From assembly GCA_937141935.1 (NCBI GenBank), contig CAKZQS010000014.1, forward strand, positions 1 through 64,000: 64,000 nucleotides of DNA. The letters are read 5' to 3'. A model generated the notes under the pieces. The model searched no databases, was not told the DNA's origin, and saw only the letters and a list, made by a program, of their open reading frames with translations. Shown here piece by piece: positions 32,797-46,306 of this stretch; within the stretch, counting starts at the first letter, position 1; every line of letters starts with the position of its first letter. Made by a program: the position numbers and the translations under genes. This DNA comes from an uncultured Ectothiorhodospiraceae bacterium. GTDB lineage: Bacteria; Pseudomonadota; Gammaproteobacteria; Nevskiales; Oceanococcaceae.

Positions 32797-33461
32797 ACCT
32801 GCGCCTCGCGGTAATGGCGGTCCACGATGCCCAGAAACTCCTCGGAGAAGGCGTTGAAGCGCGACTCCAGGCGCATCACCTGGTTGGTGAAGGTGTTGTA
32901 GGCGATGACGGCCGGGATCGCGGCCACCAGGCCCATGGCGGTGGCGATCAGCGCCTCGGCGATACCCGGCGCCACTTGCGCCAGCGTGGCCTGCTGCACG
33001 TTCCCCAGGCCGATGAAGGCGTTCATGATCCCCCACACGGTGCCGAACAGGCCCACATAGGGCGCGGTGGAGCCCACGGTGGCCAGGAAGGCCAGGCCGC
33101 CCTCCAGGTCATCGACCTCGCGCATCTGGGCCACGCGCAGGGCGCGCTGTACCGAGGCGGTGGCCTCGGCGCCGCCCTCGCCCTGGGCCCGGCCGATTTC
33201 CTCGTAGCCGCTGCGGAACAGCGCCTCCAGGCCTTCCTCGCTGCTCTTGCGCCGACGCAGCGCCTCGTAGATGTCGGCCAGGCGCCCGCCGGACCAGAAC
33301 ATCTCCTCGAAGCGCGCGGCCGCCTTGAGCCGGCGGCTGATCACGCTGCGCTTGCGCACGATGACGAACCAGGAGGCCACCGAGGCCAGCAGTAGCACCA
33401 ACATCACGGCCTGCACCACCGGGCTGGCCGCGAGAATCAAATGCGTAACGCTCAAATTCAT
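32793..33461 (-). CDS. tolQ: Tol-Pal proton-channel subunit TolQ
   Basis: 222 residues of the ExbB/TolQ/MotA family. Three membrane helices: one near the N-terminus (VVQAVMLVLLLASVASWFVI) and two after the cytoplasmic loop, including GLFGTVWGIMNAFIGLG and AEALIATAMGLVAAIPAVIAY. The start MNLSV overlaps the ybgC stop (ATGA); an in-frame upstream start would add 25 non-homologous residues. Confidence 0.96.
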   Translation of the reverse strand: MNLSVTHLILAASPVVQAVMLVLLLASVASWFVIVRKRSVISRRLKAAARFEEMFWSGGRLADIYEALRRRKSSEEGLEALFRSGYEEIGRAQGEGGAEATASVQRALRVAQMREVDDLEGGLAFLATVGSTAPYVGLFGTVWGIMNAFIGLGNVQQATLAQVAPGIAEALIATAMGLVAAIPAVIAYNTFTNQVMRLESRFNAFSEEFLGIVDRHYREAQV

Positions 33462-33859
33462 GCCGTTGTCGCCCCCAGGGCGGTGAGGATGGATTCGGGG
33501 ATGCGGGTCGGGCGGAAGTCGGGCAGCCGCACACACCCCGCCTTGACCGCCGCCAGCGCCAACAGTTCGCCATCCGCGTCGCGGACCAGGCGCTGGGAAA
33601 ATTCTATCAAGGCCCGTTTGGGCGCAATGCCGGTTTGCACTGTCAGGGCATCATCCAGCCGCGCCGGGCGCCGAAACTGGATGTCGACCCGGGCGATGGT
33701 GAAGGCCAGCCGGTGCTCGTCGATCAGCGTCTGCTGCGAGTAGCCGGCGGCGCGCAGCAGCTCGGTGCGGGCCCGCTCGAAAAAGGCCAGGTAGCGCGCG
33801 TGGTACACCACGCCGCTGGCGTCGGTGTCCTCGTAATAGACCCGCAGCGGCCAGTGCAC
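33458..33859 (-). CDS. ybgC: Acyl-CoA thioesterase YbgC
   Basis: 133 residues, hot-dog fold of the 4-hydroxybenzoyl-CoA thioesterase type. The active-site segment YYEDTDASGVVYHARYL carries the catalytic Asp and is followed by FERARTELLRAAG. It hydrolyses short-chain or phospholipid-linked acyl thioesters at the inner membrane and is conserved at the head of tol operons. GTG start with AGGG upstream, soon after the ruvB stop. Confidence 0.95.
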   Translation of the reverse strand: MHWPLRVYYEDTDASGVVYHARYLAFFERARTELLRAAGYSQQTLIDEHRLAFTIARVDIQFRRPARLDDALTVQTGIAPKRALIEFSQRLVRDADGELLALAAVKAGCVRLPDFRPTRIPESILTALGATTA

Positions 33860-33863
33860 CGCC

Positions 33864-34934
33864 CTAGCCCGCCGGCTCGTTTGGGCCCGGCCCGCCGAAC
33901 AGCGGCGCCTGCGGGCCGCCGTCGCCGGGCGGGGTCAGGCCCAGGTATTGCCAGGTCTTGCTGGTGGCGGCGCGGCCACGCGGCGTGCGGATCAGATAGC
34001 CCTGCTGGATCAGGAAGGGTTCCAGCACGTCCTCGATGGTGTCGCGCGACTCGGAAATGGCCGCTGCGAGTGCGTCGAGGCCGGTGGGCCCGCCACCGTA
34101 GTGTTCGCACAGCACCCTCAGCAGGCGCCGATCCAGGCCGTCAAAGCCCTGCTGGTCCACCGCCAGCATCGTCAGGGCCTGGTCGGCCAGGCCCGCGCCG
34201 ATGCGGCCGTCGCCGCGCACCTCGGCAAAGTCGCGCACGCGGCGCAGCAGGCGGTTGGCGATGCGCGGTGTGCCGCGCGAGCGGCGGGCGATCTGCATGG
34301 CGCCCTGCTCATCGATGGGCACGCCCAAGATGCCGGCCGAGCGCTGCACGATCTGGCACAGGTCCTGCGGGCCGTAGTACTCCAGCCGCTGCACGATGCC
34401 GAAGCGGTCGCGCAGCGGCGAGGTCAGCGCGCCGGCCCGCGTGGTGGCCCCGACCAGCGTGAAGGGCGGCAGGTCGATCTTGACGCTGCGGGCCGCCGGG
34501 CCCTCGCCGATGACGATGTCGAGCTGGTAGTCCTCCATGGCCGGGTACAGCACCTCCTCGACCACCGGCGACAGCCGGTGAATCTCGTCGACGAAGAGCA
34601 CATCGTGCGGCTCGAGATTGGTCAGCTGCGCGGCCAGATCGCCGGGCTTTTCCAGCACCGGCCCCGAGGTGGCACGCAGGCTGGCGCCCAGCTCGTGGGC
34701 GATGATCGTGGCCAGTGTGGTCTTGCCCAGGCCGGGCGGGCCGAAGACCAGCGTGTGGTCCAGCGCCTCGCCGCGCTGGCGGGCGGCGGCGATGAACAGC
34801 CCCATCTGCTCGCGCACCGCGGCCTGGCCGATGTATTCCTCCAGCGTGCGCGGCCGGATGGCGCGATCGAACTGGCTGTCTTCGCGCAGCTCGGGGTCGC
34901 GCAGGATGTCGCCCTCTTCGGACTCGATGCTCAT
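33864..34934 (-). CDS. ruvB: Holliday junction branch migration ATPase RuvB
   Basis: 356 residues. Walker [10 protein letters not shown], Walker B FVDEIH, sensor region [11 protein letters not shown] and C-terminal winged helix ([16 protein letters not shown]). A hexameric motor that drives branch migration with RuvA. The start MSIESEEG overlaps the ruvA stop (ATGA). The operon order ruvC-ruvA-ruvB-ybgC-tol is the common proteobacterial arrangement. Confidence 0.97.
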   Translation of the reverse strand: MSIESEEGDILRDPELREDSQFDRAIRPRTLEEYIGQAAVREQMGLFIAAARQRGEALDHTLVFGPPGLGKTTLATIIAHELGASLRATSGPVLEKPGDLAAQLTNLEPHDVLFVDEIHRLSPVVEEVLYPAMEDYQLDIVIGEGPAARSVKIDLPPFTLVGATTRAGALTSPLRDRFGIVQRLEYYGPQDLCQIVQRSAGILGVPIDEQGAMQIARRSRGTPRIANRLLRRVRDFAEVRGDGRIGAGLADQALTMLAVDQQGFDGLDRRLLRVLCEHYGGGPTGLDALAAAISESRDTIEDVLEPFLIQQGYLIRTPRGRAATSKTWQYLGLTPPGDGGPQAPLFGGPGPNEPAG

Positions 34935-35527
34935 CGGCGCTGGCCCACGCTGCGCAGTGCCTGGCGGATCCATTCGGCGCTGGGCAGCCCGGCGCCGCCC
35001 GGCACTGCGGCCAGCATCTTGTCGGCCTCGCGCGCGGTGTAACCCAGCGCCAGCAGCGCGGCCTGGGCCTCATCGCTGCCATCGTCGAGGCGCGGTGCGC
35101 CGACGCCGCTGGCGTCGCCGGCGAAGGCGCCCAGCTTGCCGCGCAGTTCCAGCAGCAGCCGCTCGGCGGTCTTCTTGCCGATGCCGGGGACCTTGGTCAG
35201 CCGGGCCAGGTCCTCGCCCTCGACGCAGGCCACCAGCTCGGGCGGCGGCAGGCTGGACAGCAGCACCAGCGCCAGGCGCGGCCCAACGCCGTTGATTTTC
35301 AGCAGGGTGCGAAACAGATCCCGCTCGGCGGCCTGCAAAAAGCCGTACAGCGCAATGCCGTCCTCGCGCACCACCTGGTGGGTGTGCAGGCGCACGCCCT
35401 CGCGGCCATTCGGCAGGTCCACAAAGGCCGGCACCGGCAAATCCAGTTCATAGCCCACGCCGCCCACGCCCAGCACCAGCGTGGGCGGGCGGCTGGACCA
35501 GACCGTGCCGCGCAGCTCGGCGATCAT
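34931..35527 (-). CDS. ruvA: Holliday junction DNA-binding protein RuvA
   Basis: 198 residues. N-terminal OB fold ([20 protein letters not shown]), a helix-hairpin-helix region ([38 protein letters not shown]) and a C-terminal RuvB-binding domain ([17 protein letters not shown]). Tetramer that holds the four-way junction. The start at MIAELRG overlaps the ruvC stop; longer frames read through unrelated sequence. Confidence 0.97.
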   Translation of the reverse strand: MIAELRGTVWSSRPPTLVLGVGGVGYELDLPVPAFVDLPNGREGVRLHTHQVVREDGIALYGFLQAAERDLFRTLLKINGVGPRLALVLLSSLPPPELVACVEGEDLARLTKVPGIGKKTAERLLLELRGKLGAFAGDASGVGAPRLDDGSDEAQAALLALGYTAREADKMLAAVPGGAGLPSAEWIRQALRSVGQRR

Positions 35528-36021
35528 GCGGGCAGCGCCGCGGCGCGCAGGCGCCGCGCCGGCGCGTGCTGGTGGTGGCACACGGCCACCGCCGCGGCAT
35601 CGGCGGCGTCGGCGCTGAGCTTGTCGCGCACGGCCAGCAGGCGCGTGATCATCCAGCCCACCTGGGTCTTGTCGGCCCGGCCGCTGCCGCAGACGCTTTG
35701 CTTGATGGTGGCCGGCGGGTATTCGTGCACGGCGATGTCATGCTCGGCCAGCGTGCACAAAATTACGCCGCGGGCCTGGCCCAGCTTCAGCGCCGAATTG
35801 GGGTTGTGGTGCACGAATACGGTCTCCACGGCCGCCACCTGCGGCTGGTACTCCTGCAGCAGCGCGCCGAGGCTGGCGTGCAGCTGCGCCAGGCGGGGGC
35901 CAACGCCGCGGCCCTTGAGCGCCCAGCGCCCCAGTGCCCGGGGGCGCAGGCGGCCGCCCTCGACATCGAGCACCGCAAAGCCGGTGTAAACGGAGCCGGG
36001 GTCGATGCCAAGGATGCGCAT
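35524..36021 (-). CDS. ruvC: Holliday junction endonuclease RuvC
   Basis: 165 residues with the acidic active site of RuvC nucleases: Asp7 in MRILGIDPGS, the Glu in AAVETVFVHHN and the Asp pair in DAADAAAVAVCHH. DNA-contact segments (NSALKLGQARGV) are present. Cuts junctions symmetrically after RuvAB migration. First gene of the ruvCAB-tol cluster; about 100 bases separate it from yebC. Confidence 0.97.
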   Translation of the reverse strand: MRILGIDPGSVYTGFAVLDVEGGRLRPRALGRWALKGRGVGPRLAQLHASLGALLQEYQPQVAAVETVFVHHNPNSALKLGQARGVILCTLAEHDIAVHEYPPATIKQSVCGSGRADKTQVGWMITRLLAVRDKLSADAADAAAVAVCHHQHAPARRLRAAALPA

Positions 36022-36120
36022 GCGGGGATTGTAGGCTGAGCGGGCCGGGCGCCGCCGAAAGGCCGCCCGGTTTGCCGGCGAGTGCGCCGCTAGTCTGGCC
36101 CACCCGGCGGCGCCGCGCCG

Positions 36121-36849
36121 CTAGTCCTCGCCGTCGGCGAGGTTGGAATAGACGTTCTGGGTGTCGTCCAGCTCTTCCAGGCGCTCGAGCAGCTTTTCGA
36201 CCGACTCGCGGTCTTCCCCGGACAGCGGGGTGGTGTTGCTGGGGCGCATCGTCAGCTCGGCCTCGTCGGGCTCGAAGCCGGCCTGCTGGAGCGTCTGCAG
36301 CACACTGTCGAAGTCGCCGGGCTCGGTCAGCACCTCGGCCGAGCCATCGTCGTAGAGCTCCATGTCCAGCGCGCCCGCCTCCAGCGCGGCCTCCATCAGC
36401 GCGTCGCCGTCCACGCCCGGCGCGAACAGCATCTGGCCGCGGTGCTCGAACTGGAAGGCCACCGAGCCGTCGGCGCCCAGGTTGCCGCCGTGCTTGGAGA
36501 AGGCGTGCCGGACCTCGGCCACGGTGCGGTTGCGGTTGTCGGTCACGCAATCGACCATGACGGCCACGCCGTGCGGGCCATAGCCCTCGTAGCGCACCTC
36601 TTCGTAGGTCTCGCCCTCAAGCAGCCCGGCGCCCTTCTTGATGGCGCGCTCGATGTTGTCCTTGGGCATGCTCTGCGCGGTGGCCTTGTCGACGGCCAGG
36701 CGCAGGCGCGGGTTCATGTTCGGGTCGGGGCCGCCCATGCGGGCCGCAACGGTGATCTCGCGCACCAGGCGCGTGAACAGCGCGCCGCGTTTTTTATCCT
36801 GGGCCCCCTTGCGGTGCTGGATGTTGGCCCACTTGGAATGTCCTGCCAT
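36121..36849 (-). CDS. yebC: YebC/PmpR-family transcriptional or translational regulator
   Basis: 242 residues starting [20 protein letters not shown], the signature of the YebC/TACO1 family. The three-domain core is intact ([32 protein letters not shown]). Family members bind DNA upstream of quorum-sensing genes or, as shown more recently, help ribosomes translate proline stretches. Close to ruvC as in many gammaproteobacteria. Confidence 0.95.
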   Translation of the reverse strand: MAGHSKWANIQHRKGAQDKKRGALFTRLVREITVAARMGGPDPNMNPRLRLAVDKATAQSMPKDNIERAIKKGAGLLEGETYEEVRYEGYGPHGVAVMVDCVTDNRNRTVAEVRHAFSKHGGNLGADGSVAFQFEHRGQMLFAPGVDGDALMEAALEAGALDMELYDDGSAEVLTEPGDFDSVLQTLQQAGFEPDEAELTMRPSNTTPLSGEDRESVEKLLERLEELDDTQNVYSNLADGED

Positions 36850-36887
36850 CGTGTGTGTCGCCTGCGCGCCGCAGGGCGCGCGAAAAA

Positions 36888-37469
36888 CTAGAAAAGAAAC
36901 TTGAAGCCGACGAAGGCTGTGTCTTCGAACTCGAAGCTGTCGCCGTTGGCCTTGAATTCGATCCGCCGCCAGCCCAGGCTCAGCGCCGCCTGGCGCAGCA
37001 GCTGGTACTCCACGCCCAGGTTGATCTCGAAGGCGCGGTCCAGCTCGCCAAAGGAGGACACCCGCGGCGCGTACCACACGCCGCCAAAGGCGCCCAGCCG
37101 GTCCAGCGTGGGCAGCCGGCCTAGTACGGCGCCGCCCATGGCCAGCGCGCCACCGTTGAGATCCGGGTCGGTGGACAGCAGGAAGATCCGCCCGCCCACG
37201 CCGGCCTGGATGATGGCCTGGCGGCTGCCGGCATCGCCGTAGATCACCAGGCCCAGGTGCCCCAGGGTGCCGTCGCTGGAGGCCTCCTCGCGGTACAGTG
37301 CGCCGGCATGCAGCGTCGGCGCGCTGTCGGCCACCTCGGGGCCCAGCGCCTGCAGGTATTCCGCGCGCAGGCTGTCCTCGCCAAAACTGATGCGCAGTTC
37401 GCTGGCCGGGGCGGCCACGGCCCAGCCCAGGCCGAGCAGCAGCGCGGCCTTGCGTGCCCAGGCGCCCAT
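36888..37469 (-). CDS. YfaZ-like outer membrane protein
   Basis: 193 residues: signal peptide ([15 protein letters not shown]), then barrel strands with the YfaZ-type segment [20 protein letters not shown] and [18 protein letters not shown], ending in FVGFKFLF with the C-terminal Phe of outer membrane proteins. Its ATG overlaps the lpd stop (TGATG), so it is translated from the same message as the 2-oxoglutarate dehydrogenase genes, an odd partner. Function unknown. Confidence 0.8.
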   Translation of the reverse strand: MGAWARKAALLLGLGWAVAAPASELRISFGEDSLRAEYLQALGPEVADSAPTLHAGALYREEASSDGTLGHLGLVIYGDAGSRQAIIQAGVGGRIFLLSTDPDLNGGALAMGGAVLGRLPTLDRLGAFGGVWYAPRVSSFGELDRAFEINLGVEYQLLRQAALSLGWRRIEFKANGDSFEFEDTAFVGFKFLF

Positions 37470-38908
37470 CAGCGCTTCTTCTTGTTCAGTGCGTGGATGG
37501 CGCGGCCATCGACGGCCAGCGCGGCCTCGTGCACCGATTCGGACAGTGTCGGGTGGGCGTGCATCGTCAGCGCCAGATCCTCGCTGCTGGCGCCAAACTC
37601 CATCGCCACGACGGCCTCGGCCAGCAGTTCGGACACATAGGGCCCGACCATGTGCACGCCGAGGATGCGGTCGGTTTGCGCATCGGCCAGGATCTTGACC
37701 AGCCCCACCGGCTGCTCCAGCGCCTTGGCCCGGCCATTGGCCGAGAAGGGGAAGCTGCCGCTGCGGTACTCGACCCCGGCGGACTTCAGCGCCTCCTCGG
37801 TCTGCCCGACCCAGGCCACCTCCGGCATCGTGTAGATCACCGAGGGCACCGTGGCGTAGTTCACCTGCGCCTGGTGGCCGGCCACGATCTCGGCGACGGC
37901 CACGCCCTCCTCCGAGCCCTTGTGCGCCAGCATCAGCCCGCCGATGCAGTCGCCACAGGCCCAGACATTGGGCAGGTTGGTGCGATAGCTGGAGTCGACG
38001 GCCACATAGCCCTTGTCGTCCAGCTCCAGCGAGGTGTCCGACTTGATCAGCCCGTCGGTGTGCGGGCGGCGGCCTACCGCGACGATCAGCTTGTCGAAGG
38101 TCTCGGTCTGCTCTTCGTCCTTGACGGTGAAGGTCACCTCGACCTTGCCATCCTTGACCTCGGCACCCTTGACCCGGGTGCCCAGGCGGATATCCAGCTT
38201 TTGCTTCTTGTACTGGCGCAGTGCCTCCTTGGCGATCTGGCCATCGGCGATGCCCGACAGGAAGCCGTCCATCGCCTCCAGCAGCACCACGTCGCTGCCC
38301 AGGCGCGACCACACCGAGCCCAGCTCGACGCCGATGACCCCGGCGCCAATGACGCCCAGGCGGCCGGGCACCTCGGTCAGGTCCAGCGCATCCCAGGAAT
38401 CCAGGATGTACTCGCCATCGAAGGGGGCCATCGGCAGCTGCGTGGGCTCGGAGCCCGAGGCGATGATGATGTGCTCGCAAGACAGCGTTTTGACGTCGCC
38501 CTCGCGCGGCGTGTACTCCACCTCGCCGGTGCTGACGATGCAGCCGGCGCCATGCAGGCCCTCGACACCGTTGGCCTTGAACAGCGAGGCGATGCCGGAG
38601 GTCAGCTGGCGGCTGATGCCGTCCTTGCGCTTTTGCATGGCGGCGATGTCCAGCGTGACTTCGCCGGTGCCGATGCCATGGGTCGAAAACTCGTGCTGCG
38701 CGCGGTGGTACAGCTCGCTGGATTCCAGCAGCGCCTTGGAAGGGATGCAGCCGGCATTCAGGCAGGTGCCGCCGAAGGCGGCGCTGTCGTCGCGGTTCAG
38801 CCATTTGTCGATGCAGGCGGTCTTCAGGCCCAGCTGCGCGCAGCGAATGGCCGCGACATAGCCCGCCGGGCCGGCGCCGATGACGATGACGTCGTAGTCC
38901 TTGCTCAT
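37469..38908 (-). CDS. lpdA: Dihydrolipoyl dehydrogenase (E3)
   Basis: 479 residues, class I flavin disulfide reductase: FAD-binding [14 protein letters not shown], redox disulfide [13 protein letters not shown] (Cys49, Cys54), NAD-binding [16 protein letters not shown], and the C-terminal catalytic His/Glu motif [13 protein letters not shown]. Reoxidises the lipoyl groups of SucB; may also serve pyruvate dehydrogenase and glycine cleavage. Follows sucAB in the same direction. Confidence 0.96.
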   Translation of the reverse strand: MSKDYDVIVIGAGPAGYVAAIRCAQLGLKTACIDKWLNRDDSAAFGGTCLNAGCIPSKALLESSELYHRAQHEFSTHGIGTGEVTLDIAAMQKRKDGISRQLTSGIASLFKANGVEGLHGAGCIVSTGEVEYTPREGDVKTLSCEHIIIASGSEPTQLPMAPFDGEYILDSWDALDLTEVPGRLGVIGAGVIGVELGSVWSRLGSDVVLLEAMDGFLSGIADGQIAKEALRQYKKQKLDIRLGTRVKGAEVKDGKVEVTFTVKDEEQTETFDKLIVAVGRRPHTDGLIKSDTSLELDDKGYVAVDSSYRTNLPNVWACGDCIGGLMLAHKGSEEGVAVAEIVAGHQAQVNYATVPSVIYTMPEVAWVGQTEEALKSAGVEYRSGSFPFSANGRAKALEQPVGLVKILADAQTDRILGVHMVGPYVSELLAEAVVAMEFGASSEDLALTMHAHPTLSESVHEAALAVDGRAIHALNKKKR

Positions 38909-38944
38909 GATTCTCTCTTGCGGGGGCTTGGGTGCGGCTGCGGC

Positions 38945-40234
38945 CTAGATCTCCAGCAGCATGCGGGCCGGGTCTTCCAGCACTTCCTTGATGGTGCGCA
39001 GGAACAGCACGGCCTCGCGCCCGTCGATGATGCGGTGGTCATAGGTCAGCGCCAGGTACATCATCGGCCGCACCGCGATCTCGTCACCGACGACGACCGG
39101 GCGCTTGTTGATGCCGTGCATACCCAGGATGCCGCTCTGCGGCGGGTTCAGGATGGGCGTCGACAGCATCGAGCCGAACACGCCGCCATTGGTGATCGAG
39201 AAGGTGCCGCCGGACAGGTCGTCCATCGTCAGCTTGTTGTCCTTGGCCTTGCGACCCAGGTCCCCAATGCCGGATTCGATCTCGGCGAAGCTGAGCTTGT
39301 CGGCGTTGCGCAGTACCGGCACCACCAGCCCGCGCGGGCTGCTGACGGCCACGCCAATGTCGTAATGGCCGTGGTAAACGATGTCCTTGCCGTCGACCGA
39401 GGCATTCAGGATCGGGTAGCGCTTGAGGGCCTCGATCGTCGCCTTGACGAAGAAGCTCATGTAGCCCAGGCGCACGTCATGCTGCTTTTCGAAGACGTCG
39501 CGGTACTGCTTGCGAAGCTTGTCGACGGCCAGCAGGTCGACCTCGTTGAAGGTCGTCAGCATCGCGGCGGTCTGCTGCGCCTCGACCAGACGCTCGGCGA
39601 TGCGCGCGCGGATGCGGGTCATCGGCACGCGCTGCTCGACGCGCTGCCCGGCCTCCGGCGGCGCCGCCACGGCGGCGTCGGGGTCGCGCTTGGGCGCGTC
39701 GGACTGGGCCGGCGCCTCGCTCTTGGCCGCGGCCTGGCCCTTGCCGGCCACATGCTTCTCGACGTCCTCGCGGGTCACGCGGCCGCCCTTGCCGCTGCCG
39801 CGCACGTCGCTGGCGTCCAGGCCATGCTCGGCCAGCAGCTTGCGCACGGCCGGGCCGGGGTCCTTGGCGTCGCCGCCGCTAGGGTCGGACGCGTCGGCCT
39901 TGGCGCCGTCGCCGCCGGATTGGCTTTCTTCGCCCTGGCCCTTGCCGCCCTTGTCGGCGCCGGCATCGCCGTCGCCGCCCGCGTCACCGCCGCCGGCGCC
40001 CTCTTCCAGCACCGCCAGCACGTCGCCGGCCGTCACCGTGTCGCCTTCCTGCTTCAGGATCTTGACCAGCTTGCCCGCCGCGGTGGCCGGCACCTCCAGC
40101 ATGACCTTGTCGGTTTCCAGGTCGACGACGTTCTCGTCCCGGTCGACCGCGTCGCCCTCGCCCTTGTGCCATCCGGCAATCGTGGCTTCGGATACCGACT
40201 CCGGCAGGGCCGGGACCTTGATCTCAATGCTCAT
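38945..40234 (-). CDS. sucB: Dihydrolipoyl succinyltransferase (E2) of 2-oxoglutarate dehydrogenase
   Basis: 429 residues. One lipoyl domain with the lipoylated Lys43 in [12 protein letters not shown], a Gly/Asp/Lys-rich linker (about 75-120), a peripheral subunit-binding domain ([20 protein letters not shown]) and the catalytic domain ending in [13 protein letters not shown] (His400, Asp404). Forms the 24-mer core of the complex. The highly acidic Gly-rich linker replaces the Ala/Pro linker of Escherichia coli. 39 bases after sucA. Confidence 0.96.
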   Translation of the reverse strand: MSIEIKVPALPESVSEATIAGWHKGEGDAVDRDENVVDLETDKVMLEVPATAAGKLVKILKQEGDTVTAGDVLAVLEEGAGGGDAGGDGDAGADKGGKGQGEESQSGGDGAKADASDPSGGDAKDPGPAVRKLLAEHGLDASDVRGSGKGGRVTREDVEKHVAGKGQAAAKSEAPAQSDAPKRDPDAAVAAPPEAGQRVEQRVPMTRIRARIAERLVEAQQTAAMLTTFNEVDLLAVDKLRKQYRDVFEKQHDVRLGYMSFFVKATIEALKRYPILNASVDGKDIVYHGHYDIGVAVSSPRGLVVPVLRNADKLSFAEIESGIGDLGRKAKDNKLTMDDLSGGTFSITNGGVFGSMLSTPILNPPQSGILGMHGINKRPVVVGDEIAVRPMMYLALTYDHRIIDGREAVLFLRTIKEVLEDPARMLLEI

Positions 40235-40273
40235 CCGTTTCTCCGATCTCTTATTCGTGGCTGTCGCGACGGC

Positions 40274-43135
<2,862 letters not shown>

Positions 43136-43234
43136 GGCGCGTCTCCCTTTGCGTGATGGCGATGGGCGCGCATGGCGCACGCCCGGCAAGCATTCTAGAG
43201 GGGGCGGTCGTGGATGCAATCACCGCGTGCGGCA

Positions 43235-44110
43235 TCAGAGCTCTTTGGCGCGGTCGGCCAGCCATTCGCGGAAGTCCTCGCCGCACTCGCTGTGCTTCAG
43301 CGCAAACTCGACATTGGCCTGCAAGTAGCCGAGTTTGCTGCCGCAGTCATAGCGGGTGCCCTCAAATTCATAGGCCAGCACCGTCTGCTCCTCGAGCATG
43401 CGGGCGATGGCATCGGTCAGCTGAATCTCGCCGCCGGCGCCGCGCTCGGTAGCCTCGATCAGCTTGAAAATGCGCGGCGTCAGGATGTAGCGGCCGACCA
43501 CCGCCAGGTTCGACGGCGCATCTTCCGGCTTGGGCTTTTCGACGATGCGCCGAATCTCGCCCAGCCGCGGGCCAATGGGCTCGACCTCGACGATGCCGTA
43601 TTTGTGGGTTTCTTCCTGCGGCACGCGCTGCACCGCGATGACGCTGGTGCCGTATTCGGCGTAGATGCGCTGCATCTGCGCCAGGCAGGGCCGCAGGCGG
43701 CCGTCGATCAGGTCATCGGCCAGGATGACCGAGAAATCCTCGTCGCCCACGGCGACTTCGGCGCAGGCCACCGCGTGGCCCAGACCCAGCGCCTCGGGCT
43801 GGCGGATATAGATGCAGCTCACGCCCTTGGGCAGCACCTCGCGCACCACCTTCAGCGTTTCGGTCTTGCCCTTCTCCTCCAGCGTCTTTTCCAGCTCGTA
43901 GGAGCGGTCAAAGTGGTCGAGGATCGAGTTCTTGTTGTTGCTGGTGATGAACACCAGCTCTTCGGCGCCGGCGGACACCGCCTCCATCACCGCGTACTGG
44001 ATCAGGGGCTTGTCGACGATGGGCAGCATTTCCTTGGCGCTGGCCTTGGTGGCCGGCAAAAAACGCGTGCCGAGTCCGGCGACGGGGAATACGGCCTTAC
44101 GGATGCGCAT
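43235..44110 (-). CDS. galU: UTP-glucose-1-phosphate uridylyltransferase
   Basis: 291 residues. Nucleotide-binding signature GLGTRFLPATKASAKEMLPI, substrate motifs FVFITSNNKNSILDHFDRSY-like and ILADDLIDG. Makes UDP-glucose for envelope and storage polysaccharides. AGGAG 8 bases before the ATG. Follows the MaoC-like gene by 18 bases. Confidence 0.96.
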   Translation of the reverse strand: MRIRKAVFPVAGLGTRFLPATKASAKEMLPIVDKPLIQYAVMEAVSAGAEELVFITSNNKNSILDHFDRSYELEKTLEEKGKTETLKVVREVLPKGVSCIYIRQPEALGLGHAVACAEVAVGDEDFSVILADDLIDGRLRPCLAQMQRIYAEYGTSVIAVQRVPQEETHKYGIVEVEPIGPRLGEIRRIVEKPKPEDAPSNLAVVGRYILTPRIFKLIEATERGAGGEIQLTDAIARMLEEQTVLAYEFEGTRYDCGSKLGYLQANVEFALKHSECGEDFREWLADRAKEL

Positions 44111-44128
44111 GCGCGTCTCTCCTGGGGT

Positions 44129-44995
44129 TTAGCTGCGCGGCTCGTAGCGGCCGGCCAGTACGGGCTTGAAGCTGCGGGCCTCCTGCAGCACGAAGTCCCG
44201 GCCCGAAGCTGCCGAGCGGGCGTGCAGGTTGGCCTTGCCGGGCAGGTACAGCGGCGTCTTGAACTCGCAGCTGAAGCGGCAGGGGCCGTCGCCGACCCCC
44301 AGGGCGGCCGCGCAGGCCGCCGCCGACCACATGCCGTGAATGATCGGTTTGCGAAAACCGAGCAGGCGCGCCGTGGGCGTGTACAGGTGGATCGGGTTGT
44401 AGTCGCCGGAGACGCGCGCATAGCGGCGGCCCTGGTTGCCCGGCAGGCTGAAGGTCTGCAGCAGTGGCCAGTCCGATGGCTGCGGCGGCAGCCGCTTGGG
44501 CGGCGCCGTTTTGGCGGCATTGGGGTCGCGGGCCCGCGACAGAATGCGCGCGCGGGCCTTCCAGATCGGCTCCTGGGCGCCCACGAGCACCTCGGTCAGC
44601 ATGTCGAACTCATAGCCGCGCGCGGTGCGCTCGATCTGGTCGATGGAGACGCGAAAATCCAGCGTCTCGCCGACGCGCGGCGCGCGCACCTGCTCGACCT
44701 CGTTCTCCACATGCACCACGCCCAGCGCGGCCAGCGGGAAGTCCGGGTGCGCCAGCAGCGTCATCGCCAGCGGGTTGGCCAGCACCTGCGGGTACAGGAT
44801 CGGCAAGCCCAGGCCCTCCTCGCCGCCGCAGATCTCGACATAGCGGCGCACCTCCTTGCGGCTGGCTACGATGCCGCGCGCCTGCGCGACCAGGGGCTGC
44901 TTGAGGGTCTTGTCACTGCGGCCTTTGCTGACCGCCAGGCGGGCAAACAGCGGCAGCGTGCTCGGGATACGGTCGAACTGGAGCGTGTCGGTCAT
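44129..44995 (-). CDS. MaoC-like dehydratase/hydratase, double hot-dog
   Basis: 288 residues. The C-terminal half has the hydratase-2 motif (YARVSGDYNPIHLYTPTARL, then IIHGMWSAAACAAALG) with the Asp and His of the R-specific enoyl-CoA hydratase active site. The N-terminal half is a degenerate hot-dog domain. Expected to act on enoyl- or hydroxyacyl thioesters in fatty acid metabolism; substrate chain length is not predictable. In the same transcription unit as galU by spacing only. Confidence 0.82.
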   Translation of the reverse strand: MTDTLQFDRIPSTLPLFARLAVSKGRSDKTLKQPLVAQARGIVASRKEVRRYVEICGGEEGLGLPILYPQVLANPLAMTLLAHPDFPLAALGVVHVENEVEQVRAPRVGETLDFRVSIDQIERTARGYEFDMLTEVLVGAQEPIWKARARILSRARDPNAAKTAPPKRLPPQPSDWPLLQTFSLPGNQGRRYARVSGDYNPIHLYTPTARLLGFRKPIIHGMWSAAACAAALGVGDGPCRFSCEFKTPLYLPGKANLHARSAASGRDFVLQEARSFKPVLAGRYEPRS

Positions 44996-45100
44996 GGCGA
45001 GAGCGTGGCTGGACGAAAAAACGCGACGGGATGGGCGCGGCGGAAGCCCATTATGAAGCGGGCCGCCCGGGCTTGCCGGGGCGCGTGCGACGGCAGTCGA

Positions 45101-46306
45101 TCAGGGCACCACCGTATCAATGATCACCGTCGCGGCCGGCGCGGCGCCAAGGTCAAAGTCGCGCAGGCGCAGCAGCCCCTGCCAGTCGCCCGAGCCCGGC
45201 ATGGCCTGGCCGCTGGCCGACAGGCGGGCGACCAGCTCGATGTCCTGGGCGGCCGACAGCGTGCGGCCCTCGAGCATGGCCATCGAGTCGTCCAGTTGCA
45301 CCGTCAGCGGGAACTGCGGGTTGCTGATGCGTTGCACGGCCAGCGGCATGGGCGGGCCCTGCGGCGCGCGCGCGTAGACGAACAGCGCGCGGCCCGGCGG
45401 CGGCGTGTCGAGGGCCGGGTCCAGCTGGACCTGCACCTGCAGCGCCGGCGCCGGCGCCGCGCCGGCCGTTTCGCCGGACTGGCCTGTGGCGGCGGGCACG
45501 CCGGCAAAGCCCAGCTCGGCCAGCGCCTGCTGCAGCGGCTCGGGCAGATCCGGCTGCGCCTGCAGGCGCTCGAAGGCGGCGCGGGTGGCCGCGGCATCGC
45601 CGCGCTGGCGCGCCGCCAGGCCGGCGTACCACAGCCCCTTGATGTGGTCAGGGTTGCGCGCGAGCGCCTGGCGGATCAGGCGCTCCGGGCGCCCTTCCAG
45701 GTCCTGCCCCCGCGCCAGGCCCAGGGCCTCGGCTTCGGCCACCAGCAGGTCGGGGTCGGGCTGCGGGCTGCGCGCATTGGCCTCTTCCCAGGCGGCGGCC
45801 GCCTCCTCGTAGCGCTGCATCACCATGTAGGAGCGGCCCAGCATCACCCAGCCGCGCAAGTCGTCCGGGTCCCGCTGCAGGCGCTCGGCCAGCCCGGCCA
45901 CCATGGCCTCGACATCCGGCGCCGCCGCCTGCTCCGGCGCTTGTGGCCAGTGCTGGCCGCCATCGGTGGCGACAAAGGCCGCGCCGGTCAGCGCGAGCGG
46001 CAGGGCCACCCACAGTGCCAGGCTCGGTGCGCCCAGCCCGGCCCGCCAGGGCGACTGCGGCTCCGCCTCGGCGCTGGCCAGCAGCTGCGCCTGCAGGGCC
46101 CGCCGCTCGGCGGCGGCCTCCTGCGGCGTCAGCTCGGCATGGGCCAGCCGGGTGTCCAGCTCGGCCAGGGCCTGCTCATAGCGCGCGGCATTCAGCCCGC
46201 GCCGCAGCCGGCTGTCGTCGAAACGGCCGGCGCGGCGCCAGCCCAGCCAGCACAGCAGCGCCCACAGCAGGCCGGCGCACAGGGTCAGCACGATCACGCC
46301 CGTCAT
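45101..46306 (-). CDS. ccmI: Cytochrome c biogenesis protein CcmI
   Basis: 401 residues. Two membrane helices (VIVLTLCAGLLWALLCWLGW and ALWVALPLALTGAAFVA) flank a cytoplasmic coil (ALAELDTRLAHAELTP). A periplasmic TPR domain (GWVMLGRSYMVMQRYEEAAA) and C-terminal beta domain follow (RALFVYARAPQGPPMPLAV). It captures apocytochrome c for the CcmFH heme ligation complex. In Escherichia coli this part is fused to CcmH; here it is a separate gene whose start overlaps the ccmH stop. Confidence 0.93.
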   Translation of the reverse strand: MTGVIVLTLCAGLLWALLCWLGWRRAGRFDDSRLRRGLNAARYEQALAELDTRLAHAELTPQEAAAERRALQAQLLASAEAEPQSPWRAGLGAPSLALWVALPLALTGAAFVATDGGQHWPQAPEQAAAPDVEAMVAGLAERLQRDPDDLRGWVMLGRSYMVMQRYEEAAAAWEEANARSPQPDPDLLVAEAEALGLARGQDLEGRPERLIRQALARNPDHIKGLWYAGLAARQRGDAAATRAAFERLQAQPDLPEPLQQALAELGFAGVPAATGQSGETAGAAPAPALQVQVQLDPALDTPPPGRALFVYARAPQGPPMPLAVQRISNPQFPLTVQLDDSMAMLEGRTLSAAQDIELVARLSASGQAMPGSGDWQGLLRLRDFDLGAAPAATVIIDTVVP

